Positions 1-6,368 of a stretch of 8,377 bases of DNA are shown in pieces. This DNA comes from Candidatus Omnitrophota bacterium (lineage in GTDB: Bacteria; Omnitrophota; Gorgyraeia; Duberdicusellales; 4484-171): NCBI GenBank assembly GCA_030601015.1, contig JAUVUO010000045.1, positions 1-8,377 on the forward strand, written 5' to 3'. Positions within the stretch are counted from its first letter, which is position 1. Each line of letters begins with the position of its first letter. The position numbers were made by a program, and so were the translations under genes. Under the pieces are notes generated by a model. That model did no database searches. It saw nothing but the letters and a program-made list of their open reading frames with translations, and was not told the origin of the DNA.

Positions 1-2
1 GC

Positions 3-800
3 GCTATTTTTTTTGCAGCCCTACTCGGAAATAAGTTACTTAACCAATCTAAAAATAAAATAGAAAACGGCATCGAGAAATTTTTAGGCCAACCGGCAAC
101 AATCGAAGACTTGCATTTTTACTTTCCAAATATTATTGTCTTAAAAAATGTTACCATACAAAACCCTTCATATTCAGAATATAAGAAAATTTTTTTTACT
201 GAAAAAATAAAACTGCATTTTTCATTAGGCAGGTTATTAGTAAAAAGGCGTTTTGTAATTAAGGATGTTTTTCTGTATAAACTTGAAGGAAATTATTCAG
301 ATTTTACATTTTTTCTAACCAAAATTGTTTCCAAAGTTAAACAAAACTTAAATACCAAAACATCAGGATTAGGATTTAGTTTGTCAGTTTATGATGCCTT
401 ATTTAAAGTTTCTAAAAAAAAGGAAAGGTTTGATTATTTTTCAACTAATTTTAGTTTTAAAATTAAAAACAATCGATTGGAAGGTAAAGGGGTAGGCAGT
501 TTGGAACATTTCTTTTTAATTGATAGAAATTTAGAGGAATGGAAACCTTTTAATAAACCTTTAGTCTTTTCGTATCATGGAGATTTAAAAGATGGAAATA
601 TAGTTTTTGATAATTTAGAATTTAAATATGGAAATTTATATGTTAAATTGTGGGGCATAGTGGAAAATGAAATTTTAAGGCTGAACGGTTATCTCAAATT
701 AAAAGATGTAATAAAAAATTATCTTATTCATAAACCGTTTTCTATTAATGCCGATAAAATAAGAGTCCTACAAGAAAATTTAAAAAAACTTTTTATTTAG
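3..800 (+). CDS. AsmA-like envelope protein, N-terminal part (5' partial, frame ends at a frameshift)
   Basis: The reading frame is open from base 3, so the true start lies upstream of the window. The TTG at 111 is an internal codon, not a convincing start. The first residues (AIFFAALLGNKLL) look like the end of an N-terminal membrane anchor. They are followed by IENGIEKFLGQPATIEDLHF and IVLKNVTIQNP, the typical start of AsmA-family proteins (helix, then 'G..V.I.....F.....L.DV.I'). AsmA-like proteins are anchored in the inner membrane, span the periplasm as a long beta-rich groove, and are linked to outer-membrane assembly and lipid transport. The frame stops at TAG 798-800, ten bases after seven A residues. 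The AsmA-type sequence continues in the -1 frame to 1987, so this is probably the first half of one protein of about 660 residues within the window. The family call rests on motif resemblance; the exact subfamily is unknown. Confidence 0.7.
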   Translation, partial: AIFFAALLGNKLLNQSKNKIENGIEKFLGQPATIEDLHFYFPNIIVLKNVTIQNPSYSEYKKIFFTEKIKLHFSLGRLLVKRRFVIKDVFLYKLEGNYSDFTFFLTKIVSKVKQNLNTKTSGLGFSLSVYDALFKVSKKKERFDYFSTNFSFKIKNNRLEGKGVGSLEHFFLIDRNLEEWKPFNKPLVFSYHGDLKDGNIVFDNLEFKYGNLYVKLWGIVENEILRLNGYLKLKDVIKNYLIHKPFSINADKIRVLQENLKKLFI

Positions 801-812
801 GGCCTTCGCCTT
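782..812 (+). other. Candidate -1 frameshift site: A7 slippery heptamer, stop and small hairpin
   Basis: Bases 782-788 are seven A residues, read as A AAA AAA in the upstream frame. That is a canonical X XXY YYZ heptamer on which two lysyl-tRNAs could slip back by one base. After the slip, reading continues through Thr-Phe-Tyr-Leu-Gly-Pro and on to 1987. Without it the ribosome stops at TAG 798-800. Bases 799-803 (AGGGC) and 808-812 (GCCTT) can pair around a CTTC loop, a 5-bp stem with one G-U pair starting 10 bases after the heptamer. This is one of few GC-rich hairpins in this AT-rich gene. The stem is small compared with known stimulators, and no Shine-Dalgarno-like stimulator is visible upstream. 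An A7 run is also a typical place for RNA polymerase slippage, a real indel or a homopolymer error. Confidence 0.45.
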
Positions 813-1987
813 CCGATTTGTTTATCTATGATATTTGCAGTGTAATCCGTCTGGATTTTCCAAAAATAGAAATAATTAATATTGGGTTTTCTGTAAAGAA
901 TGTACCTTTTGATTTAAAAGGAGATTTGATTTTAACAGACCCTATAAAATTAGATTTGGCATTTTCTTCTTTTCTTAGGCAATCGCCGAAACAACGGATA
1001 AAAAATCTTAAAAGGTTTGATGTGAAATTAATCGGTACTTTTAAAGATATGACGTACAACGGGCAAATAATTTATGATTTCGCGAATAAATATAAAGGTA
1101 AAATTAGTAATGAAAAAATAAAGGTTTTATTAGAAAAAGCAAACTTTAAATTCACATATATAGGAGGGCTGGACATTTTAATAAATAAACTAAAATTTGA
1201 TTACATCAAACAAAACAACGAATATAGACTTTTATTTACGCGTTTTAAAAACAATATCGATTTTAATCATATTCGATTTAAACTCATGAAGTTTAATTCC
1301 GGTTTTTATGATGGGAAATTGGAGGGAAAAGGACATATAGACACAGCTGTAAGTCCGTTTGGATTATTATTAAATTTTGATGTGAACGGTTTAAGTACCG
1401 AACCCCTGGAAAGTATAATACCGTTTTTCGCGAAAATTAAAGGCAAAGCTGAAATACAGGCTAATTATAGGAACCGGCCAGGGAAAAAATTTCAAGGATC
1501 TATTATCGTAAGAGACGGCACTTTAAATAATTTGCAATTTCTAGATTGGCTTTCTAAATTTTTTAAAATACCTCACCTTAAACGAATCGAGTTTTCAGAT
1601 CTATCCGCAAATTTTTTAGTAAATACTGATAGCTATAGCTTAGAAAACATTAGTTTAACGTCAGAAGATGTTGGCTTGGGAGGGTTTTTTAGGCTATATA
1701 GCAATCAATTAGTAAGCAGCCGCCTTTCATTGTTTTTTTCAAGGGAAGTTCTAGAAGCTTCATCGAGGTTTAAGTTGATTTTAAAATTATTAGGTAAAGA
1801 TTTCACAGATCTTAGCTTTGATTTTCAATTATCAGGATTGCTTCATGATATGAATTTTAAGTGGTTAGATTCATATTTTAAAAAAAGAGTTAGAGATTCA
1901 ATACCGGATTTTGTAGAAAGAGGTATAGAACGAAAAATTAATAATCTTATGCGTAAAGAAATTGAACAGGATAATAGCAATCAATAG
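788..1987 (+). CDS. AsmA-like envelope protein, C-terminal part (in the -1 frame relative to the upstream half)
   Basis: This frame is open through the A7 run and continues to TAG/TAA-free codons ending at 1987. The first possible start codon is TTG 818, but it has no well-spaced Shine-Dalgarno (only AGGG, 15 bases away), so independent initiation looks poor. The sequence is beta-rich. Its best AsmA-like stretch is roughly residues 155-300 counted from codon 818: a 'G.FYDGKLEGKGHID' strand pair, a 'GLSTEPLESIIPFFAKIKGK' block, then 'FQGSIIVRDGTLNNLQFLDW' and a final set of strands ending in 'LGGFFRL'. This order is usual for the C-terminal module of AsmA-like proteins. The last 40 residues are charged and probably helical. 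Joined to the frame ending at 800 by a -1 shift, it gives one continuous family-like protein. Read separately it would lack the membrane anchor. It may be a pseudogene, a frameshift-expressed gene or a sequencing error. Confidence 0.65.
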   Translation, partial: TFYLGPSPSDLFIYDICSVIRLDFPKIEIINIGFSVKNVPFDLKGDLILTDPIKLDLAFSSFLRQSPKQRIKNLKRFDVKLIGTFKDMTYNGQIIYDFANKYKGKISNEKIKVLLEKANFKFTYIGGLDILINKLKFDYIKQNNEYRLLFTRFKNNIDFNHIRFKLMKFNSGFYDGKLEGKGHIDTAVSPFGLLLNFDVNGLSTEPLESIIPFFAKIKGKAEIQANYRNRPGKKFQGSIIVRDGTLNNLQFLDWLSKFFKIPHLKRIEFSDLSANFLVNTDSYSLENISLTSEDVGLGGFFRLYSNQLVSSRLSLFFSREVLEASSRFKLILKLLGKDFTDLSFDFQLSGLLHDMNFKWLDSYFKKRVRDSIPDFVERGIERKINNLMRKEIEQDNSNQ

Positions 1988-2033
1988 GCTCTTCGAAGGT
2001 TTAAAAGAATAATTAATTTATATTCGAATTTGA

Positions 2034-2061
2034 TTGAACTTTCAGTATTTTATGGTATACT
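2034..2061 (+). promoter_or_regulatory. Sigma-70 promoter with extended -10, for the DEAD-box helicase
   Basis: The -35 box is TTGAAC (2034-2039). A 16-base spacer follows, then the -10 box TATACT (2056-2061), preceded by TGG (2053-2055), which is an extended -10 (TGn). This is one of the two best promoter matches in the window. Transcription would start near 2067-2069, about 340 bases before the helicase ATG. No other start-proximal promoter as good is seen closer to the gene. Confidence 0.55.
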
Positions 2062-2067
2062 CAAAAA

Positions 2068-2410
2068 AGCATAAGGTTTTTGGGTATCTTATGCCAAATG
2101 GGTTTAAAAATATTTAATAACGTGAATCAGAAAAGATTTAACCCGAAAAATTGTGTTAATTAGTGCATTAACTTCTTGTAAATAAAGCGTTTATGGTGGT
2201 TATATCTAAATCAAAGAACACGCAAATTTTTGGGATTATCCGATGATAAATTGGGATATTACTCAAATTTTTTGTATATTTGGAAATTTTCGCGAATAAG
2301 ATTCCAGATTCCTCAATAATTCTTCGGGCAAAAAACAGTAAAATTCAGAGATTTTATTAGTGCCGTTAAGGGTAATCGATTTTTTTTGATTAAAAATGGA
2401 GTAACAAAAA
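2068..2410 (+). promoter_or_regulatory. Long 5' leader of the helicase mRNA with small hairpins (part of the 420-base gap 1988-2410)
   Basis: The gap between the AsmA-like gene and the helicase holds no convincing gene. From the predicted transcription start it contains a perfect 7-bp stem at the very 5' end (GCATAAG 2069-2075 with CTTATGC 2088-2094, 12-base loop). A perfect 6-bp stem follows (GTTAAT 2155-2160 with ATTAAC 2167-2172, 6-base loop). A 5-bp stem spans a run of T just before the ribosome binding site (TAATC 2373-2377 with GATTA 2388-2392). The ribosome binding site is GGAG 2398-2401. Long leaders occur on cold-shock helicase mRNAs such as csdA/deaD, so a temperature- or helicase-responsive leader is plausible. 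This is inference; I do not recognise a known riboswitch here. Confidence 0.35.
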
Positions 2411-4012
2411 ATGATTAAATTAGTAAAATTTAGGGAACTAGGATTAACAGATATTACATTAAAAGCTTTAGAAAAAAAAGGGTTTGAAGAGCCGACTAAA
2501 ATTCAGGAACAAATAATTCCAACATTTTTAACTACGGATAAAGATATAGTCGGCCAGGCACAAACTGGAACAGGAAAAACAGCAGCGTTTGGACTTCCTC
2601 TTATAGAAAAACTCCAAGAGAACGCGAAACATGTTCAAGTTTTAATACTTACACCAACCAGAGAATTGGCAATCCAGGTTTCGGAAGAAATCAATTCTTT
2701 AAAAGGGAGTAAACGTCTTCAAATCGTGCCGATATACGGGGGGCAGTCAATAGAACAACAGCTTAGGAGGCTTAGAACCGGAATAGACATAGTAGTAGGT
2801 ACTCCGGGGAGAGTTATTGATCACATTAAAAGGAGAACTTTAATTTTAAAAGATATTTCCGCTATGATATTAGACGAAGCAGATGAAATGCTGAATATGG
2901 GATTTATTGATGATGTGGAAGAAATTTTAAAAAGTACTAATTCAGATAAAAGAGTTTTGCTTTTTTCCGCCACAATGCCTCATAGAATATTGAAATTAGC
3001 TGAAAAATATATGAAAAAATATGAATTACTTCAGTCAACCGAAGAAAAACTCACACCAACATTAACAGATCAAATATATTTTGAAGTTAATACAGAAGAT
3101 AGGCTTGAGGCGCTATGCCGTATTGTAGATATAGAAAAAGAATTTTACGGATTAATATTTTGCAGGACGAAAGTAGATGTTGATGGTTTAGCTAATAAAC
3201 TTATGGAAAGAGGTTATTCCTCGGAAGCTTTGCATGGAGATATATCTCAATACCAGAGAGAAAGAATATTAGACAAATTTAAGAAACGTAAAGCCAATAT
3301 CCTTGTAGCAACCGATGTAGCTGCAAGAGGAATAGATATAGTAGACTTAACACATGTGATTAATTACGCCTTACCTCAAGATCCGGAATCATATGTTCAT
3401 AGAATAGGGAGGACGGGTAGAGCAGGGAGAGAAGGGACAGCGATAACTTTTATTACTCCTTCAGAATATAGAAAATTGGTTTATATTCAGAGGATCTCTA
3501 AAACTAAAATTAGAAAAGAAAAAATACCTGAAATAATGGATATAATAAACTCTAAAAAAATGAGATTAAAAGAAAATATAACTAAAGTCATTATGGAAGG
3601 AGACTATAATAACTATTCTAATCTAGCATTAGAAATGCTGGCTGATAATAAACCTGAAGAAGTGTGTTCAGCTCTTTTGAAATATTTTTATCAAGAAGAA
3701 TTAGATGTTAAAAATTATAGTAAAATAAAGGATATTTCAAGAAACTTTTCTGTAGATAAAAAGGGTAAAACAAGGTTGTTTGTAGCATTAGGAAGAACAG
3801 ATGGAATGAATCCCAGAAAATTAGTTGATTTTATAAAGAATAAAGTTAATATCGAAGATAGAAAAATTAATGATGTTCAGATATTTGATAAATTTTCTTT
3901 TATTAATGTCCCATTTGAAGAAGCAGAAATGATTTTAAGATTTTTCAAGAAAGAGACAGGAGGACGTAGGCCGGTTGTTGTTCTAGCTAAAAAAAGAAAA
4001 AGTTCCAAATAG
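2411..4012 (+). CDS. deaD: DEAD-box ATP-dependent RNA helicase, CsdA/DbpA type
   Basis: This 533-residue cytoplasmic protein would unwind or remodel RNA using ATP, with likely roles in ribosome assembly, mRNA decay or cold adaptation. All DEAD-box motifs are present and intact: Q motif (F7 ... GFEEPTKIQEQIIP, 24-37), motif I AQTGTGKT (50-57), Ia PTRELA (82-87), Ib TPGR (131-134), II DEAD (155-158), III SAT (186-188), IV LIFCRT (248-253), V ATDVAARGID (300-309) and VI HRIGRTGR (330-337). After the two RecA-like domains comes a helical linker (about 360-450). Residues about 453-526 (KTRLFVALGRTDGMNP ... RRPVVVLAKKRK) then form a DbpA/CsdA-type RNA-binding domain with a basic tail. That domain puts it with DeaD/CsdA, YxiN and DbpA rather than RhlE. 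CsdA is usually longer (about 600), so deaD is the closest name but not certain. ATG 2411 is preceded by GGAG with a 9-base spacer. The gene appears monocistronic. Confidence 0.93.
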   Translation: MIKLVKFRELGLTDITLKALEKKGFEEPTKIQEQIIPTFLTTDKDIVGQAQTGTGKTAAFGLPLIEKLQENAKHVQVLILTPTRELAIQVSEEINSLKGSKRLQIVPIYGGQSIEQQLRRLRTGIDIVVGTPGRVIDHIKRRTLILKDISAMILDEADEMLNMGFIDDVEEILKSTNSDKRVLLFSATMPHRILKLAEKYMKKYELLQSTEEKLTPTLTDQIYFEVNTEDRLEALCRIVDIEKEFYGLIFCRTKVDVDGLANKLMERGYSSEALHGDISQYQRERILDKFKKRKANILVATDVAARGIDIVDLTHVINYALPQDPESYVHRIGRTGRAGREGTAITFITPSEYRKLVYIQRISKTKIRKEKIPEIMDIINSKKMRLKENITKVIMEGDYNNYSNLALEMLADNKPEEVCSALLKYFYQEELDVKNYSKIKDISRNFSVDKKGKTRLFVALGRTDGMNPRKLVDFIKNKVNIEDRKINDVQIFDKFSFINVPFEEAEMILRFFKKETGGRRPVVVLAKKRKSSK

Positions 4013-4045
4013 AATTTATTTGTATTGCTTGAAATAAAGTACTTT

Positions 4046-4079
4046 CATATAAAGTCCCGTTTAAACGGGACTTTATATG
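4046..4079. terminator. 34-bp perfect palindrome, likely rho-independent terminator of the helicase gene
   Basis: The left arm CATATAAAGTCCCGTTT (4046-4062) is matched exactly by its inverse complement at 4063-4079, with no mismatch. As RNA it would fold as a stem of up to 15 bp around a TTAA loop, GC-rich in the middle (GTCCCG/CGGGAC), with A-rich sequence on the left and T-rich sequence (TTTATATGTTAT) on the right. It begins 33 bases after the helicase stop. The T tract is interrupted by A, so it is not a textbook terminator, but position and stem strength fit. Being symmetric, it could act in both directions. Confidence 0.7.
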
Positions 4080-4124
4080 TTATAGAAGTTAATATACGAA
4101 ATGAGCGCGGCGAACGATTTTATG

Positions 4125-4244
4125 TTTAATCAAAGAAACTTAATCTTTTTCAAAGCAAAAGATAGGAGATAAATTGCCCCTGAGAGGCCAAAGGGAGTTG
4201 AAGGGGCTTGAGTCTAATACTCCTCAACTTGCCGAGGGGTAGTT
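4125..4244 (+). repeat. 120-bp structured repeat, copy A, upstream of the MATE gene
   Basis: This stretch aligns without any gap to 5671-5790 with 99 of 120 identical bases (about 82%, counted by hand). It can form three hairpins: ATCTTTT 4143-4149 with AAAAGAT 4157-4163; GCCCCT 4176-4181 with AGGGGC 4202-4207; and TTGAG 4208-4212 with CTCAA 4223-4227, extended by GGC/GCC across a CTT bulge. Its core CCCTGAG ... GAAGGG resembles palindromic elements dispersed in several environmental bacterial genomes. It ends 70 bases before the MATE start codon. It is either a REP/MITE-like repeat or a cis-regulatory RNA; the two copies alone cannot decide. I see no terminal inverted repeats or target duplications. 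The rest of the 300-base gap (4013-4314) holds only the palindrome at 4046-4079 and the MATE ribosome binding site. Confidence 0.75.
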
Positions 4245-4314
4245 CATTTATAAATGATATGAATATGGTTTTTAAAATTGTATTTCCCCGGTTACCTAAA
4301 AGGATTAATTCTTT

Positions 4315-5682
4315 GTGCGAGACTTTACTAAAGGCAGTATACCAACCCAATTGTTTCGGTTTGCGTTACCTATAATTGCAGGGGATATGTTACAAGCATT
4401 ATATCTTGTAATAGATGCAATCTGGGTGGGCAGGTTAGTCGGACATCGGGCATTAGCCGCAATTTCGGCAACATTTCCGGTGTTTTTTTTCTTTATGGCA
4501 TTCACAATTGGGCTAAGCGTAGCAACAAATATCCTTATTGGCCAATCGTATGGATCGAAAAAAAAAGATATATTATCAGAAGTTTTAAAGAATTCTTTTT
4601 TTATCGTTTTATTTATATCAGGTATTATATCTATATTAGGTATTGTTTTCAGCACATCTATCCTTGAATTATTAAATACTCCGAAAATTATAAAATCAGA
4701 TGCAAATATTTACTTGGTAATTATTTTGGTTGGGTTAGTTTTAAAAGCTGTTTACAGCTGGTTTGCCGGAGTGTTAAGAGGATTTGGCGATTCAAAGACA
4801 CCGCTTTTTATATTCGCATTAACAGTCGTTTTAAATCTTATAATAACACCTTTACTTATTGTCGGTATTGGCCCTTTTCCTAGATTAGGCATAGCCGGAT
4901 CGGCGCTGGGAACAGTTTTTTCTTCGTTTATCGGATTATTTTTAGGGTATATACTACTAATAAAGAAAAATTATTTTTTAGATTTAAGCCAATGGAGATT
5001 GAAATTAGATTATTTAATTACAAAAAAGATATTTAGTTTAGCATTGCCTGTTTCATTCCACATTATGATTCGTTCAATTAGTTGGATAGCTATAATAGCA
5101 ATGGTAAACAAATTTGGAACCAATTTAACGGCAGCTTATGGAATAGGTTCAAGAATCGATATGTTTGTTTTTTTGCCGGTACTTTCTATTTGTATAGCAA
5201 CTTCATCAATGACATCACAAAATATCGGGGCTAAACAATTTAAACGAGTATCTAAGATTTTAATTTACGCGATATTGTTTTCGTTCAGTTACTCCTTAAT
5301 ATTATTTATGTTAGTTAACATATTTCCTTACCAAATCGCGAAAATTTTTACTGATAATCCAACAGTAATAAATAGCACGGTACAATACCTACGGATAATA
5401 AGTTTAACTTATTTTCTGTTTTCCTTTCTACTATCATTTCAAGGAATTATAACCGGAGTGGGAGATACACATTATCTTATGGGAGTTACCGTCATATCGA
5501 TGCTGTTGGTTAGAATACCTTTAGCCTATTTTTTAGGGGGGCATACACAGTTTAAAGAAATTGGAATTTGGATAGCAATCGTTTGTAGTGTCGCCGTAGC
5601 GTTAATTCTAAATTTAGCATATTACCTTTCAGGGCTCTGGAAAAGAAGAATAGTTGTTCAAGATTTATCGTTTAATCAATGA
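4315..5682 (+). CDS. MATE family multidrug/cation antiporter
   Basis: This 455-residue inner-membrane protein has about 12 hydrophobic segments, the normal length and topology of MATE exporters, which expel drugs or metabolites in exchange for Na+ or H+. MATE-like signatures are visible in both halves: SIPTQLFRFALPIIAGD (8-24), IDAIWVGRLVGHRALAA (33-49), GLSVATNILIGQSYG (66-80) and VLRGFGDSKTPL (153-164) in the first; FGTNLTAAYGIGSRID (267-282), TSQNIGAK (300-307) and GVGDTHY (381-387) in the second. This resembles the DinF/NorM-like bacterial branch; the substrate cannot be read from sequence. The start is GTG 4315, with AGGA (4301-4304) 10 bases upstream and no better in-frame codon. The last few codons and the TGA stop lie inside repeat copy B, so the C-terminal tail (about SFNQ) is probably supplied by that element. 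It sits alone between the two repeats. Confidence 0.92.
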   Translation: MRDFTKGSIPTQLFRFALPIIAGDMLQALYLVIDAIWVGRLVGHRALAAISATFPVFFFFMAFTIGLSVATNILIGQSYGSKKKDILSEVLKNSFFIVLFISGIISILGIVFSTSILELLNTPKIIKSDANIYLVIILVGLVLKAVYSWFAGVLRGFGDSKTPLFIFALTVVLNLIITPLLIVGIGPFPRLGIAGSALGTVFSSFIGLFLGYILLIKKNYFLDLSQWRLKLDYLITKKIFSLALPVSFHIMIRSISWIAIIAMVNKFGTNLTAAYGIGSRIDMFVFLPVLSICIATSSMTSQNIGAKQFKRVSKILIYAILFSFSYSLILFMLVNIFPYQIAKIFTDNPTVINSTVQYLRIISLTYFLFSFLLSFQGIITGVGDTHYLMGVTVISMLLVRIPLAYFLGGHTQFKEIGIWIAIVCSVAVALILNLAYYLSGLWKRRIVVQDLSFNQ

Positions 5683-5790
5683 GACTTAATCGTTTCCGAA
5701 GCAAAAGATTGCAGCCGAATTGACCCTGAGAGGCCAAAGGGAGTCGAAGGGCCTTGGGTTTAATTTTTCTCAGCTTGCCGCGGTGTAGTT
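5671..5790 (+). repeat. 120-bp structured repeat, copy B, overlapping the MATE stop and upstream of guaD
   Basis: This is a direct repeat of 4125-4244, in the same orientation, ungapped, with 21 mismatches. The first 12 bases are the end of the MATE gene (Phe-Asn-Gln-stop); the rest is non-coding. The hairpins are mostly kept: ATCGTTT 5689-5695 with AAAAGAT 5703-5709 (one mismatch); CCCT 5724-5727 with AGGG 5748-5751; TTGGG 5754-5758 with CTCAG 5769-5773. In the last stem, two A-T pairs of copy A have become G-T pairs, so pairing survives. The element ends 66 bases before the guaD ATG, nearly the same distance as copy A from the MATE start. The rest of the gap to 5857 is AT-rich with no clear promoter or strong ribosome binding site. 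Confidence 0.75.
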
Positions 5791-5856
5791 TATATTAATA
5801 TTTTTTTAAAAAGTTCGACATTGAATAGATAAATATTTAAAAATATTGAGTAATAT

Positions 5857-6333
5857 ATGATAGAATTAAATGAAAAATATATGGATTTAGCAATTAAAGA
5901 GGCTAAGAAAAATTTTAGGAAGTTTGAAGGCGGGCCGTTTGGGGCGTGTATTATAAAAGAGGATAAAATAATAGCTATTGCCAGAAATACCGTTTTAAAA
6001 GAAGATGCTACATGTCATGCAGAAATAAACGCAATAAGAAAAGCTTCAAAAAAAATTAAAACATTTGATTTGTCCGGCAGCGTCATTTATTCTACTACAG
6101 AACCCTGCCCAATGTGTTTTAGCGCTATACATTGGGCAAAAATTAACATAATTGTTTATGGATCAGACATTTATGATGCAAAAAAAGCAGGATTTAATGA
6201 GTTAACCATTTCAACTAATAGAATGAAAGTTTTAGGTAAAAGCTCAATGAAAATTTATTCAAATTTTAAAAAAGAACAATGCAATGAACTTTTAAAAAAA
6301 TGGGCATTATTAAAGAATAAAATGGTATACTAA
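5857..6333 (+). CDS. guaD: Guanine deaminase (cytidine-deaminase fold)
   Basis: This 158-residue cytoplasmic zinc enzyme probably converts guanine to xanthine and ammonia in purine salvage or catabolism. It has the zinc-binding signature of the superfamily: H54-A-E56 (HAEINAIRKA, E56 as proton shuttle) and PCPMC with C84 and C87. GGPFGA (25-30), the AIHWA stretch after the PCPMC motif, DAKKAGFNEL (107-116) and the C-terminal KNKMVY match the small GuaD of Bacillus subtilis (about 156 residues), whose C-terminal tyrosine reaches the partner's active site. TadA tRNA deaminases share HAE and PCxxC but usually have a different segment after the second motif, so GuaD is preferred; another nucleobase deaminase remains possible. 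ATG 5857 has only a weak GAG upstream. The NYN gene follows 35 bases later, suggesting co-transcription. The structured repeat upstream may influence expression. Confidence 0.8.
   Translation: MIELNEKYMDLAIKEAKKNFRKFEGGPFGACIIKEDKIIAIARNTVLKEDATCHAEINAIRKASKKIKTFDLSGSVIYSTTEPCPMCFSAIHWAKINIIVYGSDIYDAKKAGFNELTISTNRMKVLGKSSMKIYSNFKKEQCNELLKKWALLKNKMVY
6323..6331 (+). promoter_or_regulatory. Possible internal extended -10 promoter for the NYN gene
   Basis: TGG TATACT at the guaD stop codon repeats exactly the extended -10 of the helicase promoter (2053-2061); the 10-mer ATGGTATACT occurs at both places. No good -35 box is seen at the right distance, though an extended -10 can partly compensate. 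In AT-rich DNA this may be chance, since TATAC is also simply the last coding bases of guaD. Confidence 0.2.
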
Positions 6334-6368
6334 AAGGAGAATAAACAGACTGATAAATGGAGAGAAAT

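Noticed and set aside
111..113. TTG as start of the first AsmA-like segment
   Set aside because: The frame is open back to base 3 and encodes the family's usual N-terminal anchor and first motif, so the TTG is an internal leucine codon.
826..1059. 77-codon open frame on the minus strand
   Set aside because: It lies wholly inside the AsmA-like coding sequence, lacks a ribosome binding site and resembles no protein family.
2098..2163. 21-codon ATG frame in the helicase leader
   Set aside because: There is no ribosome binding site before it, and several equally short frames occur in this gap by chance.
4029..4056. Promoter-like TTGCTT, 17-base spacer, TATAAA before the MATE gene
   Set aside because: The -35 match is weak and the -10 falls inside the strong palindrome that probably ends the helicase transcript.
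4150..4655. Minus-strand open frames of 66 and 116 codons
   Set aside because: They are antisense to repeat copy A and the start of the MATE gene; the MATE frame has clear family motifs and its own ribosome binding site.
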